A stretch of DNA of 64,000 nt, taken from Gracilaria gracilis. Lineage: Eukaryota; Rhodophyta; Florideophyceae; Gracilariales; Gracilariaceae. The position numbers and the translations under genes were made by a program. The notes under the pieces were generated by a model that searched no databases, was not told where the DNA came from, and saw nothing but the letters and a program-made list of their open reading frames with translations. The DNA lies in assembly GCA_030374805.1 (NCBI GenBank), contig JARGSG010000254.1, forward strand, positions 62,001 to 126,000, given 5' to 3'. Of this stretch, positions 28,303 through 37,825 are shown piece after piece; position 1 is the stretch's first letter; the number at the start of each line of letters is the position of its first letter.

Positions 28303-29379
28303 TTAAGGACCTGATGATTCCGAAACTCCATGGATTCCTACGACCTCTGGAGTCTTAAACCAACAACGGTAGCAACATATGAGAATAACTAGAACACATA
28401 TACCGCCCACAATGCCTCCTACTATGGCTCCTACATTGGTGGAAGAACGAGTGCGTATAAGTGGGGTAGGAGACGAAGGAGGAAAAACATCCGGCGGATT
28501 GAATACAAAACCATCAGGTTCCGGCTCCCTTGTCTCTTCTAGTGATAGTCTCGAAATTTCTTCAGGAAATGAATACAATTGTTGGTTAGGAGCATGCGGT
28601 CCGATTGATTTGCGCGTACTGATTTTGAGCGACTCAAACGCAGCTTCGTTTGAATGTGGAGGTTGGCTTTCTGTTCGATTCTCTACGATCTCAAATCGTA
28701 GATGTGCATTGTGTTGCAAGGGGGAGACGAGAGCATAAGCAGAGAGAGGTAGAGCGTCTTCACTAATCAACAACCTATTGAGAGATGGACAAGGCGAATA
28801 GGTCGAAACGAGAGCAGCAGGTGTAGGGGGTTTCTGAGACCGAATCCCTTTGTGTGACGCATCATGAATGTAAAGAAACGTTCCATTGGGATGCGCACAT
28901 GCAAGATCTGTAGAAATACAAACTCTCCATTTCATATCAGCTGATCTTGAAAGTGAGGCAACCAAGCTTGGATAGGAGGGGTTTAAGCGTGCAAGTGGCC
29001 GGGTTTGACGCATGCAGAACGGCAATCGTAAAATAGGATGTCGAAGTGTTACGGAGACCAGTCCATGAGCGTCGTGAATATGACGCACTTCACGTACAGA
29101 AGAAGAAGGATAGTCAGGATCAGCAGGTATGTGGATGGTCCACTGCTGTGTAGCTGCGCCATATTGTGCTATGCGGCATGAGCTGGACGCAATGAGGGTG
29201 TTTCGGTGGACAATGAGAGATGTGCAATGCGAGTTTGACGTTGACGTGGACGTTGATGTTCCGTCTGCGGGAGGGATCAATGCAGCGAGACACGGAAAGC
29301 CGGCAGCAGAATCCGATGTGTTGACACCAATCGGAAGATGAAAGGCGTACAAAGCCAAGAACAAATAAATCACATGCAT
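28303..29379 (-). CDS. Single-pass membrane protein B with trypsin-like ectodomain remnant
   Basis: The 358-aa protein starts at the ATG at 29379 with a signal peptide (MHVIYLFLALYAFHLPIG). The ectodomain ends in a Pro/Ser/Thr stalk (~270-305), then one transmembrane helix (GAIVGGIVGGICVLVILICC, ~313-335) and a short Cys/Lys-containing tail. Residues ~30-130 have the cadence of a trypsin-like (S1) protease N-terminal barrel: CTSLIVHRNTLIASSSC in place of a C.GSLI....LTAAHC block, then HGLVSVTLRHPI in place of a D.AL..L..P. block. The catalytic His position appears to be Ser and the Asp is missing, so it would be an inactive fold. Divergent GTPase paralog 2 begins at 30606. Confidence 0.6.
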   Translation of the reverse strand: MHVIYLFLALYAFHLPIGVNTSDSAAGFPCLAALIPPADGTSTSTSTSNSHCTSLIVHRNTLIASSSCRIAQYGAATQQWTIHIPADPDYPSSSVREVRHIHDAHGLVSVTLRHPILRLPFCMRQTRPLARLNPSYPSLVASLSRSADMKWRVCISTDLACAHPNGTFLYIHDASHKGIRSQKPPTPAALVSTYSPCPSLNRLLISEDALPLSAYALVSPLQHNAHLRFEIVENRTESQPPHSNEAAFESLKISTRKSIGPHAPNQQLYSFPEEISRLSLEETREPEPDGFVFNPPDVFPPSSPTPLIRTRSSTNVGAIVGGIVGGICVLVILICCYRCWFKTPEVVGIHGVSESSGP

Positions 29380-30605
29380 TACAAGCTATAAGGGAAGTTG
29401 TGATGGAGAAGTACGGCGGGAAACGGTAGTTTGAAACATATCACGTTCGAAAGGGCGAAGGAACGATGGCGAATCTTGCTTGTTATCTGAGTGCGCTAAG
29501 TTTTGGTGGGGCTTCACTTTGTAAGAGGCCCATCCTTCCTACCGATGGTTCAAGGGGAACGCTGCAGTGAAGTGCGACAACGGGGACGGAAGGAATGAGT
29601 GTGAATTCTGCGGTAAGAAGCAATTAAGGCACGCGATAGGTCACGTGAGGGATACAGCATGCAAGTGCATGTGCAAATGACATTTGTATTCCGAAGTGGC
29701 AGAGCGTGACATGCCACTGCTGAACTGATTGTACAAAGTGGCACATTCACCAATCAGAAGGCGTGAAACAGAAGCATTGACTTCTCTTCACTGATGAAGA
29801 GTCTTCAGCGTTGAGCCACCCCTTCACTTGTCATATCTATCTAATACTGATACTGTGTGCTGGAGATGTAGCTTCCAGTCCAGCTTTACAATCCCTGAGC
29901 AGTGAGTTCCGGGGAAGCTCAGGCGCTTTAGTAAAGCGCTTCCACTACGATGGAAACGTAAATTTTACGATAGGTGCCACCATCTGATACAGCACAGTTG
30001 GCAACTCTACAGCAACACGTTACCAACTTTTGATGGTCGTACCCGGTACGTGTGTAGCTGTCCCACCCTTGGTAACATTCGTGTACCTCGGCATCAGATT
30101 CGGTTGTACGGTTCAGCAACTGCGGTTTACATATCTCCAACGGTAGACACCTATCTATATGTCGCTTCTACCAAGTGCCTGAGTGGAGACTTGCCAATTC
30201 TGCACGCATGGGTTTTTTTCCTGTTGAGCAATGATTGGGCCGGTGCGGAACAATTTCGATGATCATAATGCATCTCATGCCAAAACTTTTTGTACAACGG
30301 TACCATCCATGCAGTTTCCCTCGTATGCCCTCATTGTGCAATGAGAGGGTGGGAACTAACGTCACCATTCCTTGGGTAGACCCAATACTGTACTGTGAAG
30401 AGTCGGCACACTTTTGCTTCAAGAATCCACACCACTGATCTGCACCGTGAGCTTGTCATATGAAGTGCAGTCCGTAAGCATTCCTCTTGCGGCTGCAAAA
30501 ATCTCCCAAACGCCGCCGACCACGTCATGTACCGCTTCACAGTGCCGTCACACAGTTTGTTTCTTTCTCGCTACATTATTGTCACCGTCCACGCTCTTTT
30601 GCTCA
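29380..30605. other. Divergent membrane protein B / GTPase 2 spacer
   Basis: This 1.2-kb region between the two start codons has no supported gene. Short frames on both strands lack start context and protein-like composition. The GTPase frame is open upstream from about 30414 without an ATG. The spacer presumably holds the promoters of both genes. Confidence 0.45.
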
Positions 30606-32687
30606 ATGCAGACTCATTCTTCTTCGCTGCAACCGCTATCAGCTCTTCTACAGATGCCCTGCCACATTTGTGAAGACGGACCCACAGACCGACTTCTGTC
30701 ACGCTTGAGTTTTCTTCACAACTACTCACCCATACTTTCGGAGCCAACGTGGACTCTTCTTAAGAAACCCGCTGCCCCAGAAAACCGCCTCCGCCAATTG
30801 CAACTAAATGAGTGGGGGTCCGATGCAGATCTTCTGGATCCACAGTATCGATGTTATCGAGGCGTTTATATTTGTCTAGACTTCCTACAGAGCTTTGTGG
30901 TCGCTGGTCATGAAAGTGCTTTCATCACAGCAAAGTTATTTGCCGAAGAATCGGATGAGTCTCCACCAGATTTGTATGTTGCCGGCTCATGTAACCTCAA
31001 CTTGAACGATAACTCGTCTCTAGAAGCACTTGACACAAATGAGGAGCAGAAAAATCTTGTTAGCGACTTCATATTCGACTTGTATCATATTTTCGACGAT
31101 CTCCAAACGGGGTGCAAGTGGCAGCTTGTGATTGATATGACGGTTAGCGACAACTTTCGAACACCAAGGACGCAATCCGATGCTAATGAAGTCGCCTGCC
31201 TTGCTATCATTACGGCCCATCTCCTCCTCACTCTTCTCGACCTCCCACCCCGATTCCACCACGATCTTTCATTTGTCAAGATGATCTCTGGTTCCCAGTA
31301 TTCCCTTCCTGTGTCAAACAACACAATGATTCGAATCTTTGCTCGTTGGCCAGATGTACCGTTTGACCCACGTTCTAGAGTGCAGACCCTCACGGAAGAG
31401 TTCGAAGCAAATCAAGCTGGTGTGAAACAGATTGTGGCGGCCGTTTCGGATCTTAGGATCACTTCTGAGACACGTAATATTCTCTTGATCGGTCGCACAG
31501 GCTCAGGAAAGTCACACACCGGCAACTGGATTCTCGACAACATCTGTGAAAACTGCGAGAGCCGCTTCAAAGAAAGCTCTTCTGGTTCCATGACAAGCGG
31601 TGTAGAGCGTCTCCCACTGAGAAATTCGTGGCTGGCAGTGTGGGACACTCCAGGTCTGGATGATTCTCTTGGGCAAGACAACAAGCATTTGGATGAAATC
31701 GAACGGTGTATGCTAGAAATTGGAACGATCAACGCAGTGATCATCTGTTTTGATACGGCACATCGAATAGACGGCAAAAATGTGGTAAACATTGCGCAAT
31801 ATAAGCGTCTAATTGGTAGTGAGATGGCAGGTCATGTCATGCTCGTGGTTACTGGTCAACCAAAAGCTCTGATACCGAGACAAAGGAGGTCTTTGATAGA
31901 AGCCATGAGGAGGCATGCTTCCCTCGAAGTTCCTGACTCCCATGTTTTTGATCTTGGTCCAAACGCCGACGATCTTCAGGGAAACAGTGAAGCGGCGTTG
32001 AGAACACTCAGGATACTGTGCGATGGAAAACCATTTAAGGCTAGTTATTTCGACCGACTGCAAAGAGGGCTCCTGGAAATTGAGAACTTGAGCGACTGCA
32101 ACCAACTTCAAAACGCTCGGGACATTCTAGTACATCTTTCTGAGCAAGCACTTATTCGAAAGTTGCAACATCCTCGTAGGCCTTTTCCACTTTATGTTCG
32201 GCCTTCGTTGAGGAATGAAATTGTATTAAGCGATGGTTGCATTCACAAGTTAAAGGATGGTGGCAAGCGATATGTAATGCATGTGCTCCATCTTCCGGAA
32301 GGACTCAAGAGATCCATCTTTTGTCGTACACTACAAGCCTTGGGACGAGTGGGACGGGCAGATGATTCGACAGCGGTTGTGAAGTTGGTACGAGAGAAAC
32401 GGCTTGTTTTCATGGAATTAGAATCGGACGAACGACAAGAGCAGACGAGCATTTTGCTACGCAATATCTGTAGGATACACTACCAACTGTGGAAAGTGGA
32501 CTCCGCGCTAACTGATGACATGAAGGCAAACCTGCGAAAGGCCATAGGAAACGACTTCACTCGCACCGTATCCGCATTTCAGTCTCTCCGCGAAGAACCT
32601 CCACAGCCAGAAAGAGCCAATCATGGAGTTGGACACAGGATCCCTCCTAGTATGCGTAGGCGACCGAGACGTGATTTCAAACATTAA
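30606..32687 (+). CDS. Large AIG1/GIMAP-like GTPase, paralog 2
   Basis: The 693-aa protein starts at the ATG at 30606 (MQTHSSSLQ), which lines up with the start of paralog 1. The N-terminal ~290 residues are unrecognised but align with paralog 1. The G domain has P-loop GRTGSGKSHTGNWIL (from 296), a close match to the GIMAP/AIG1 pattern G.TG.GKS.TGN.IL, and DTPGLDD (from 347). G4 is atypical: VVTGQPKAL around Thr416, where AIG1 GTPases have a T.K.D-like motif. The C-terminal region aligns to the end of paralog 1 (IHYQLWKVDSALTDDM). The basic C-terminal tail (PSMRRRPRRDFKH) is absent from paralog 1 and lies in a short tandem duplication (32659-32787). No membrane segment is seen. Confidence 0.8.
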   Translation: MQTHSSSLQPLSALLQMPCHICEDGPTDRLLSRLSFLHNYSPILSEPTWTLLKKPAAPENRLRQLQLNEWGSDADLLDPQYRCYRGVYICLDFLQSFVVAGHESAFITAKLFAEESDESPPDLYVAGSCNLNLNDNSSLEALDTNEEQKNLVSDFIFDLYHIFDDLQTGCKWQLVIDMTVSDNFRTPRTQSDANEVACLAIITAHLLLTLLDLPPRFHHDLSFVKMISGSQYSLPVSNNTMIRIFARWPDVPFDPRSRVQTLTEEFEANQAGVKQIVAAVSDLRITSETRNILLIGRTGSGKSHTGNWILDNICENCESRFKESSSGSMTSGVERLPLRNSWLAVWDTPGLDDSLGQDNKHLDEIERCMLEIGTINAVIICFDTAHRIDGKNVVNIAQYKRLIGSEMAGHVMLVVTGQPKALIPRQRRSLIEAMRRHASLEVPDSHVFDLGPNADDLQGNSEAALRTLRILCDGKPFKASYFDRLQRGLLEIENLSDCNQLQNARDILVHLSEQALIRKLQHPRRPFPLYVRPSLRNEIVLSDGCIHKLKDGGKRYVMHVLHLPEGLKRSIFCRTLQALGRVGRADDSTAVVKLVREKRLVFMELESDERQEQTSILLRNICRIHYQLWKVDSALTDDMKANLRKAIGNDFTRTVSAFQSLREEPPQPERANHGVGHRIPPSMRRRPRRDFKH

Positions 32688-32787
32688 AGGTTAGGGCACG
32701 GATTCCTCTCTGATACTCTGTTCGCTAAATCTATCTCAGAGCATGAGTATCTATGTGTTGGCGACCGAGACTTGATTTCAAACATTA
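32659..32787 (+). repeat. 28-bp tandem repeat across GTPase 2 stop codon
   Basis: GGCGACCGAGAC(G/T)TGATTTCAAACATTA occurs at 32659-32686 and 32760-32787, with one mismatch and a 101-nt period. The first copy encodes the last residues of GTPase 2, so its C-terminal tail derives from, or seeded, this duplication. Confidence 0.85.
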
Positions 32788-35458
32788 GAAAGTTACAAGA
32801 GGAAGCGGCCGTCGCGCCGCTATAGACGCTCAGCGCCACCGGCGATAGCGCGAGAAAAAATCTAGGGATTGCCACAGCTCGTTGAGGGATGTGTCCTGTT
32901 TCTAAAACCGTAATGTGAACGACGGTGTCCCCAACGGCACCCCGATCCGATGGTGCTCCGGTGGCCGGCATAGCAGGCTCGGAAGCTACAGCAATACGAA
33001 CAACCTGCATGGTGGAACTTCATATCAACACCATCTTTATCCAAGTCGTATCGAACGGGAGCCAATCTCTAAACTATACAAAATGTTTATCAAAATACTT
33101 ATATGCGCAAAGTTATATTTAAATTATATCAGTTTTCTATTATCAATTTATATCAGCAATTTCCAAAATCCTTATTTAAAATCCATGGTTTACATCGATC
33201 TATATCCAACTTATATCTCCCATTTCCACTGGGAGAAACTCTCAATTGCAAGCACATAGTCGTGGGAATTTGGAAAGAACCACTAGATCGCATTTGTAAT
33301 GGCTGAGGTCGACTAGAGGAGCCACTCTGTCGGACGGGTAGATGAGGAACACAGCCCACTCAGCATCAAACGCGATGGAGGAAGAGAGCACGAATGTCTG
33401 TATTTGAATCGTCATGCCTGAGACAGGGGGTGGCATACAAGAGGGAGATTTTTGAGAGATGCAGCGGCGTGATAATGCGGTGAGGTGAGAATAGGAGACA
33501 AACTGCATCAGAACCTAGCTTTTTCCTCGAAAAGCGGCAAACCTGCATCCATGTAGCATCTGTTCTGTATCAGGAGTAAAACATATCTAGAGCGCATCGG
33601 AATAATGTCTACCATATATCGTGCATATGTTTATCAGACCCGTATCGAATAGCATCTTTCTCTGAACTGTTGTAAACATGTATCAGAAAACCAGATATGC
33701 TCCACTGGAGCAGTGCCTGGAGCAGCTTCAGCTATATCAATTCTGTATCAATTCGCTATTCTGCTCTCGGACCCCTAATCGCAGGTTTTACTATAATTAT
33801 ATCCAGATTACAAAACTCTTTATCCAAAAATCTTGCATTATATCAAACATGTATCCATTCTATAACTCCCATTTTGACTGGGGTTCGGGTGTTGCAACAC
33901 AGTGTGTTGAACACACTATTAAACTCTAATAATAATTGAAGGCGCCTGATCTCGGCCGTTGCGATCAGTGGAGGTCAAGAGGACAAGAAGTCGTCTGCCT
34001 CTCAGTTTCTTGGCGCCGTATCTTTGTTTCTGACCGTGATTTGGCACAGCTCAGAGACAACCTCTTAGCCAACAATAAAGCTGTATTGGTATGCATTTTG
34101 GCAGAACTGCCAACATGCATACCTTCGGGTGCCGAGGATATGTCGAAATGTTGCATGGATCCCTTACTAGGTCGCAGGACGTTATGGCATAGATAAAGCC
34201 GAAGTCCGTTTTGGAGTATTGTCAATGTAGTCTTGTGACGGCGCATGAGAATGTACCGCCTGTTTTCGAATTTTGCGCATCATGATCATCAAGAGGAATG
34301 CCAACATGATGTTGACATTCCTCTTTCCTTACTTGTGCTCGACCGTCCTATTCTTGCACATCAATCATTGATGCTGGCAATTACCAAAGTCGTAAGACTC
34401 TATCGCAACAGTACAGGTGAAGTCCATTCCATTGACTGGGAGAGAGAGAGACCTTTATTTCAGGAAATAAGGACAAACGTTGATCACGCCGACGTGGCAG
34501 CGTGTGGGTGCATGTGAAGCGTCCAGCGCCGACGATTTACGGCAGCAGCTGTCAATTGCAGAACAATTCGTTCTAAGCGCAGGACCAAGGACGGCTTCGC
34601 TAGCGGATGTACGTGTAGTCTTGCGATGGCGTAGACCAACGTACCGGGCTGTAGCAAGTGGCGGCGCAGCAAATTGATATTCCTCTTTTCTTGTTCGTCC
34701 TATGCTTGCACATGAATGTTGGCCATTCGTGATGTCGCAGGATTTTATCACACGCGTGTTGTAAGCCCGGTCTCCGGACTGGTTGACTGGGCGTCCCAGG
34801 TCTCAATACGGGCTTGCCAGCAAGGTAGTGCCAATTTAGTCTTCCGACGGTGCAGACGAATATACTACCCGCTAAACGTTGTTAACACACCGACGTTCCT
34901 CTTTCTAGCAGTCGATTATCCAATGCTTGCACATCAATGCTGCCTATTTCCAAAGTCGCAAGACTTTATCGCAACAATACAGTTGTAGTCCAGTCCGGAG
35001 ACCGGGCTTGACAGCGGGGTCTATGGATGTAGTCTTGCGACGGCCGAGACCAACGTACCAGCCTGCATCAACTGTTACTCAGCCTACTGTCATCATCATC
35101 CTCATGTTTTGCCACCGACCCTCCTATGCTCACACATCAATATTGACCTTCAAGTACCCTTTTGCTCTCCAAACTTGAACATACGTTTATCCTCTCTCAT
35201 TTGTAGGCATGCTACGTCTTGTCAATACAAGCACAGAACGTTGCTCAGGAAAGAAACTTTCTCTCAGTAGAAAGGCAACACTTGTATATCAGGTCGAGCT
35301 GTCACCCCTTGATTCGCATCTCCATCCAATCGCTCAGAACGTAACGACTTAGGAGCTCCAGCACATCTTTCAATTCTTTCGAAACCAAAAACTTCTATCT
35401 ATACGTCCTTTGTTTTCATCAACATAAATCTTGGTTATCCTACAATTCTACCTCTGCC
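32788..35458. other. Gene-poor, repeat-rich region
   Basis: No gene is supported in 2.7 kb. AT-rich stretches at about 33040-33245 and 33640-33895 look like two diverged copies of one unit. They share the order CGTATCGAA, then TTATCA/TATCA, then TATATC...CTCCCATTT...ACTGGG. From about 34200 to 35190 degenerate repeats follow, with recurring blocks TAGTCTT-CGACGG and GCACATCAAT. Confidence 0.55.
34200..35190. repeat. Degenerate ~200-nt tandem repeats with inverted pairs
   Basis: Blocks resembling GTAGTCTTGCGACGG...GACCAACGTACC start near 34227, 34616, 34836 and 35030, each followed at variable distance by GCACATCAATG...CAAAGTCGCAAGACT-like sequence. The arms 34763-34782 and 34991-35010 are a perfect 20-bp inverted pair (AAGCCCGGTCTCCGGACTGG). 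A hairpin of two 17-nt arms lies at 34291-34325. It may be a decayed MITE or minisatellite array. Confidence 0.6.
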
Positions 35459-36520
35459 ATGGTGCTCATCGAACTTAAGTCCCCTTTCGTTAGTGTTATT
35501 GGCACTATCTTGGCTACGCTCTCTGAGATCGCTCTCATCTCCTCTCTATTAACTCTCAACGGCTTTTATGCGTGCAAACGTCTGCAGGCCGGTCGTTCTA
35601 TCAGTATTCGTTCTCATCTCAGGCGCATTTCCATCATCAACGTTCTCTCGCTCTTCATTTTTTTCAGTGTCGAGGTTGTTTTTGCCTTTTTCAACGATCC
35701 CTCTAGCTTCTATCGCTCCGAAGTGCACAGCTGTATTAGCGTGACAAATTCTGCTCAGGAAAGAGGTAATTCTCTCCAACCAACCAGAGCAAATGACATT
35801 TTCGTCGAGTGCCGTGATATCGGTGAGGGAACGATCACTCAGTTTGCTGGCAACTTCAGTATCGAAACCCAACAAGTGCAATGTTCTGACAACGCCATGT
35901 ACAGTTACAAGTACAGCGAAAACCAAGGGAAAACCGCAGGTGAACTGAATCTCACTAGACTGGATGCCGAGCTGGGATGTGTCCCAGATGGCGGTCGAAA
36001 CGGTTGCGTATTCGTGAAACAGGTCGCCAATACTTCGTACTGCTCTGAACCCTTTTACTTGGATCAAATTAAGTCACTTCCAGAAAAGATGTTATTCTTG
36101 ACAACAGAACTGCATTTCAAGCCTCCATCAGATTTAAAGATCTTTGCGAGAAGAGCGCTAAGAACGTTCTTGGAAAACATCGGCAGTAAAGCTGTGTTGC
36201 GAAGAGCTATTTACAGCGGAGCACAACAAACGAACTGCCCCTTCGACATAAGGAAAGGGGAAGCAACGATTGTGCCACTTGCAGTTATAGTAGTGCTTGC
36301 CTTTGTCTGGGGAACACCTATAGTCATCTTTCTTTCATCTTTTCTTCTTCGCAAAAGAATGTTTTTCGACGTGAGCAATCCAATGGACTGGGGGAGGCAA
36401 ATTGTCGGTACTGATGAAGTTGCACCCAGTGAGAATCTGCTTCTCAAAAAGGATGAAGAGCAAAGGACAATAGTGGTTATTTCTGCTTCAGCCGAAGAGA
36501 CAGTTGTTTGCAATATATGA
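35459..36520 (+). CDS. Three-TM membrane protein, unknown
   Basis: I do not recognise the family. The 353-aa protein starts at the ATG at 35459. Two membrane segments at the N-terminus (TILATLSEIALISSLLTL and INVLSLFIFFSVEVVFAFF) bracket a short basic loop. A ~190-residue loop follows, with several Cys (HSCISV, VECRDIG, LGCVPDGGRNGCVF, TSYCSE, NCPFDIR) and N-glycosylation-like sequons (NFS, NLT, NTS), so it is likely luminal or extracellular. A third membrane segment (PLAVIVVLAFVWGTPIVIFL) precedes a ~60-residue cytosolic tail. Clean codon composition over the full length supports a real gene. Confidence 0.6.
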   Translation: MVLIELKSPFVSVIGTILATLSEIALISSLLTLNGFYACKRLQAGRSISIRSHLRRISIINVLSLFIFFSVEVVFAFFNDPSSFYRSEVHSCISVTNSAQERGNSLQPTRANDIFVECRDIGEGTITQFAGNFSIETQQVQCSDNAMYSYKYSENQGKTAGELNLTRLDAELGCVPDGGRNGCVFVKQVANTSYCSEPFYLDQIKSLPEKMLFLTTELHFKPPSDLKIFARRALRTFLENIGSKAVLRRAIYSGAQQTNCPFDIRKGEATIVPLAVIVVLAFVWGTPIVIFLSSFLLRKRMFFDVSNPMDWGRQIVGTDEVAPSENLLLKKDEEQRTIVVISASAEETVVCNI

Positions 36521-36788
36521 GCCATTGTTGGTTAGCATTATATTGATCATAAAGCATAGTGCGTTCGAATTTTAATGTGACGTCGATCCGCGATCAGATA
36601 GTCGCCTATCCGCATCACAGCGAGAGAAACCCAACAGATGCGTAGTACATAACTTTGCGTTCAGACTGTTGAGTTTGACAACTGAAATGAAGCTTCAATG
36701 CTTTACAATAGACGAAATTCAAATCATGGCTACATCACTGGCTATTGGTATGTATCGTGAATTAAGAGCAATTACATGGGTGTTGCAC
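36521..36788. other. Convergent spacer
   Basis: This 268-nt gap lies between the convergent 353-aa membrane protein gene and the 205-aa secreted protein gene. No feature was seen. Confidence 0.4.
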
Positions 36789-37406
36789 TCAAGAAGAAAA
36801 TCCCAGACTACAATTCAAACCGAAACTTCCAGCATAAGAGGCAAGGCGTTTTATTTCGGATTTTGATTCCAAATCCGAAAGAAAACATTGGGATCTCCCC
36901 TTTTTCCCAGGGTAGACGACAGCACAGTACGAGCCAGGGTCTTGGGGTCTAAAATTCAGGGAAATACCGTTACCATGTGCGATCCATCGTGTATGCGTTC
37001 TATTGCAGACGGGGGCTCGACCGCCCACAATTATCCGCGCATGAGAAGCAGCAGGAATGGTGCCCTCAAACGGTAATGCGAAAGAGTCCTCAACCTTAAG
37101 CAGCTTTCCCCCCACAGAGCCTATGTCAAACACAGGGCGTCCTTTGGGATAGGTTTCAAGTGCGCGTATGTGAGCATGAAAGAATAATATGTGAGTTTCA
37201 AGAATGTACGTTTCCAAGTTATTTTCGTCAAGTCGTTCATCCCAACAACAAACAGGAAACCAATGACACAGTGTGTAGCAGCCACTATTTTTGGCACAGA
37301 TAATGTCAATCAGTAGATCCGTGCCAGAAGAACATCCTTCACCTCTAACGAAAGTGAGCACCGACAGCGAGAGAGCGAGCAGAAATGTGATGAGTGCAGT
37401 GTTCAT
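36789..37406 (-). CDS. Small secreted Cys-rich protein 1
   Basis: The family is unknown. The 205-aa protein starts at the ATG at 37406 (MNTALITFLLALSLSVLTFVRG), a clear signal peptide. The frame runs further upstream, but this start gives the proper secretory leader. The mature part begins with a Cys cluster (GCSSG, IICAKNSGCYTLC, FPVCCW). Then come a helix (ILFFHAHIRALE), a FALPFEG stretch and a C-terminal part with PGSYCAVVYPGKKGRSQC. Order and spacing resemble the divergently transcribed secreted protein at 37826 (CC cluster, FSVPVALF, GDDICVLPSAARKKW). I infer a distant paralog pair. Confidence 0.55.
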   Translation of the reverse strand: MNTALITFLLALSLSVLTFVRGEGCSSGTDLLIDIICAKNSGCYTLCHWFPVCCWDERLDENNLETYILETHILFFHAHIRALETYPKGRPVFDIGSVGGKLLKVEDSFALPFEGTIPAASHARIIVGGRAPVCNRTHTRWIAHGNGISLNFRPQDPGSYCAVVYPGKKGRSQCFLSDLESKSEIKRLASYAGSFGLNCSLGFSS

Positions 37407-37825
37407 TGTGGGGTTTTTTCCAGTTGACGGTGTTCTGAATGTGCAAAATGCACATTCCAGGAGTGTTAAATAGATACTGAGAGGTGTGGAGCTCTTCCAT
37501 ACACGCCAGCGATGGCGCTGCCGCATCCAAGAAGTATCTACTGCAGTTGTCATCCCGAGTTTGTAGACAATCGCTATATGCGTAAGGCAACCTTATCCTT
37601 TCGACAAAACCGGGACACACATATTGCTTGTCAATTGACAACTATTTAACAGGTATTTAAGCTTGCTACCGACAGCAATGTGTTACATTTGCCGCAGACA
37701 GCAACGTCTTGCACTTCAAGATGATCATTTGAAGCTTATATGGCTGTTAAATTGTGGTATAAAAAAGCACAGCTCAATAGGCGGCCAAAGCGTCTCTCCT
37801 CTCTCCTCTGCTATCGCAACTCGAA
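37407..37825. promoter_or_regulatory. Divergent spacer between two secreted-protein genes
   Basis: This 419-nt region lies between the two start codons. No known motif is evident. Shared control is inferred only from orientation. Confidence 0.35.
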
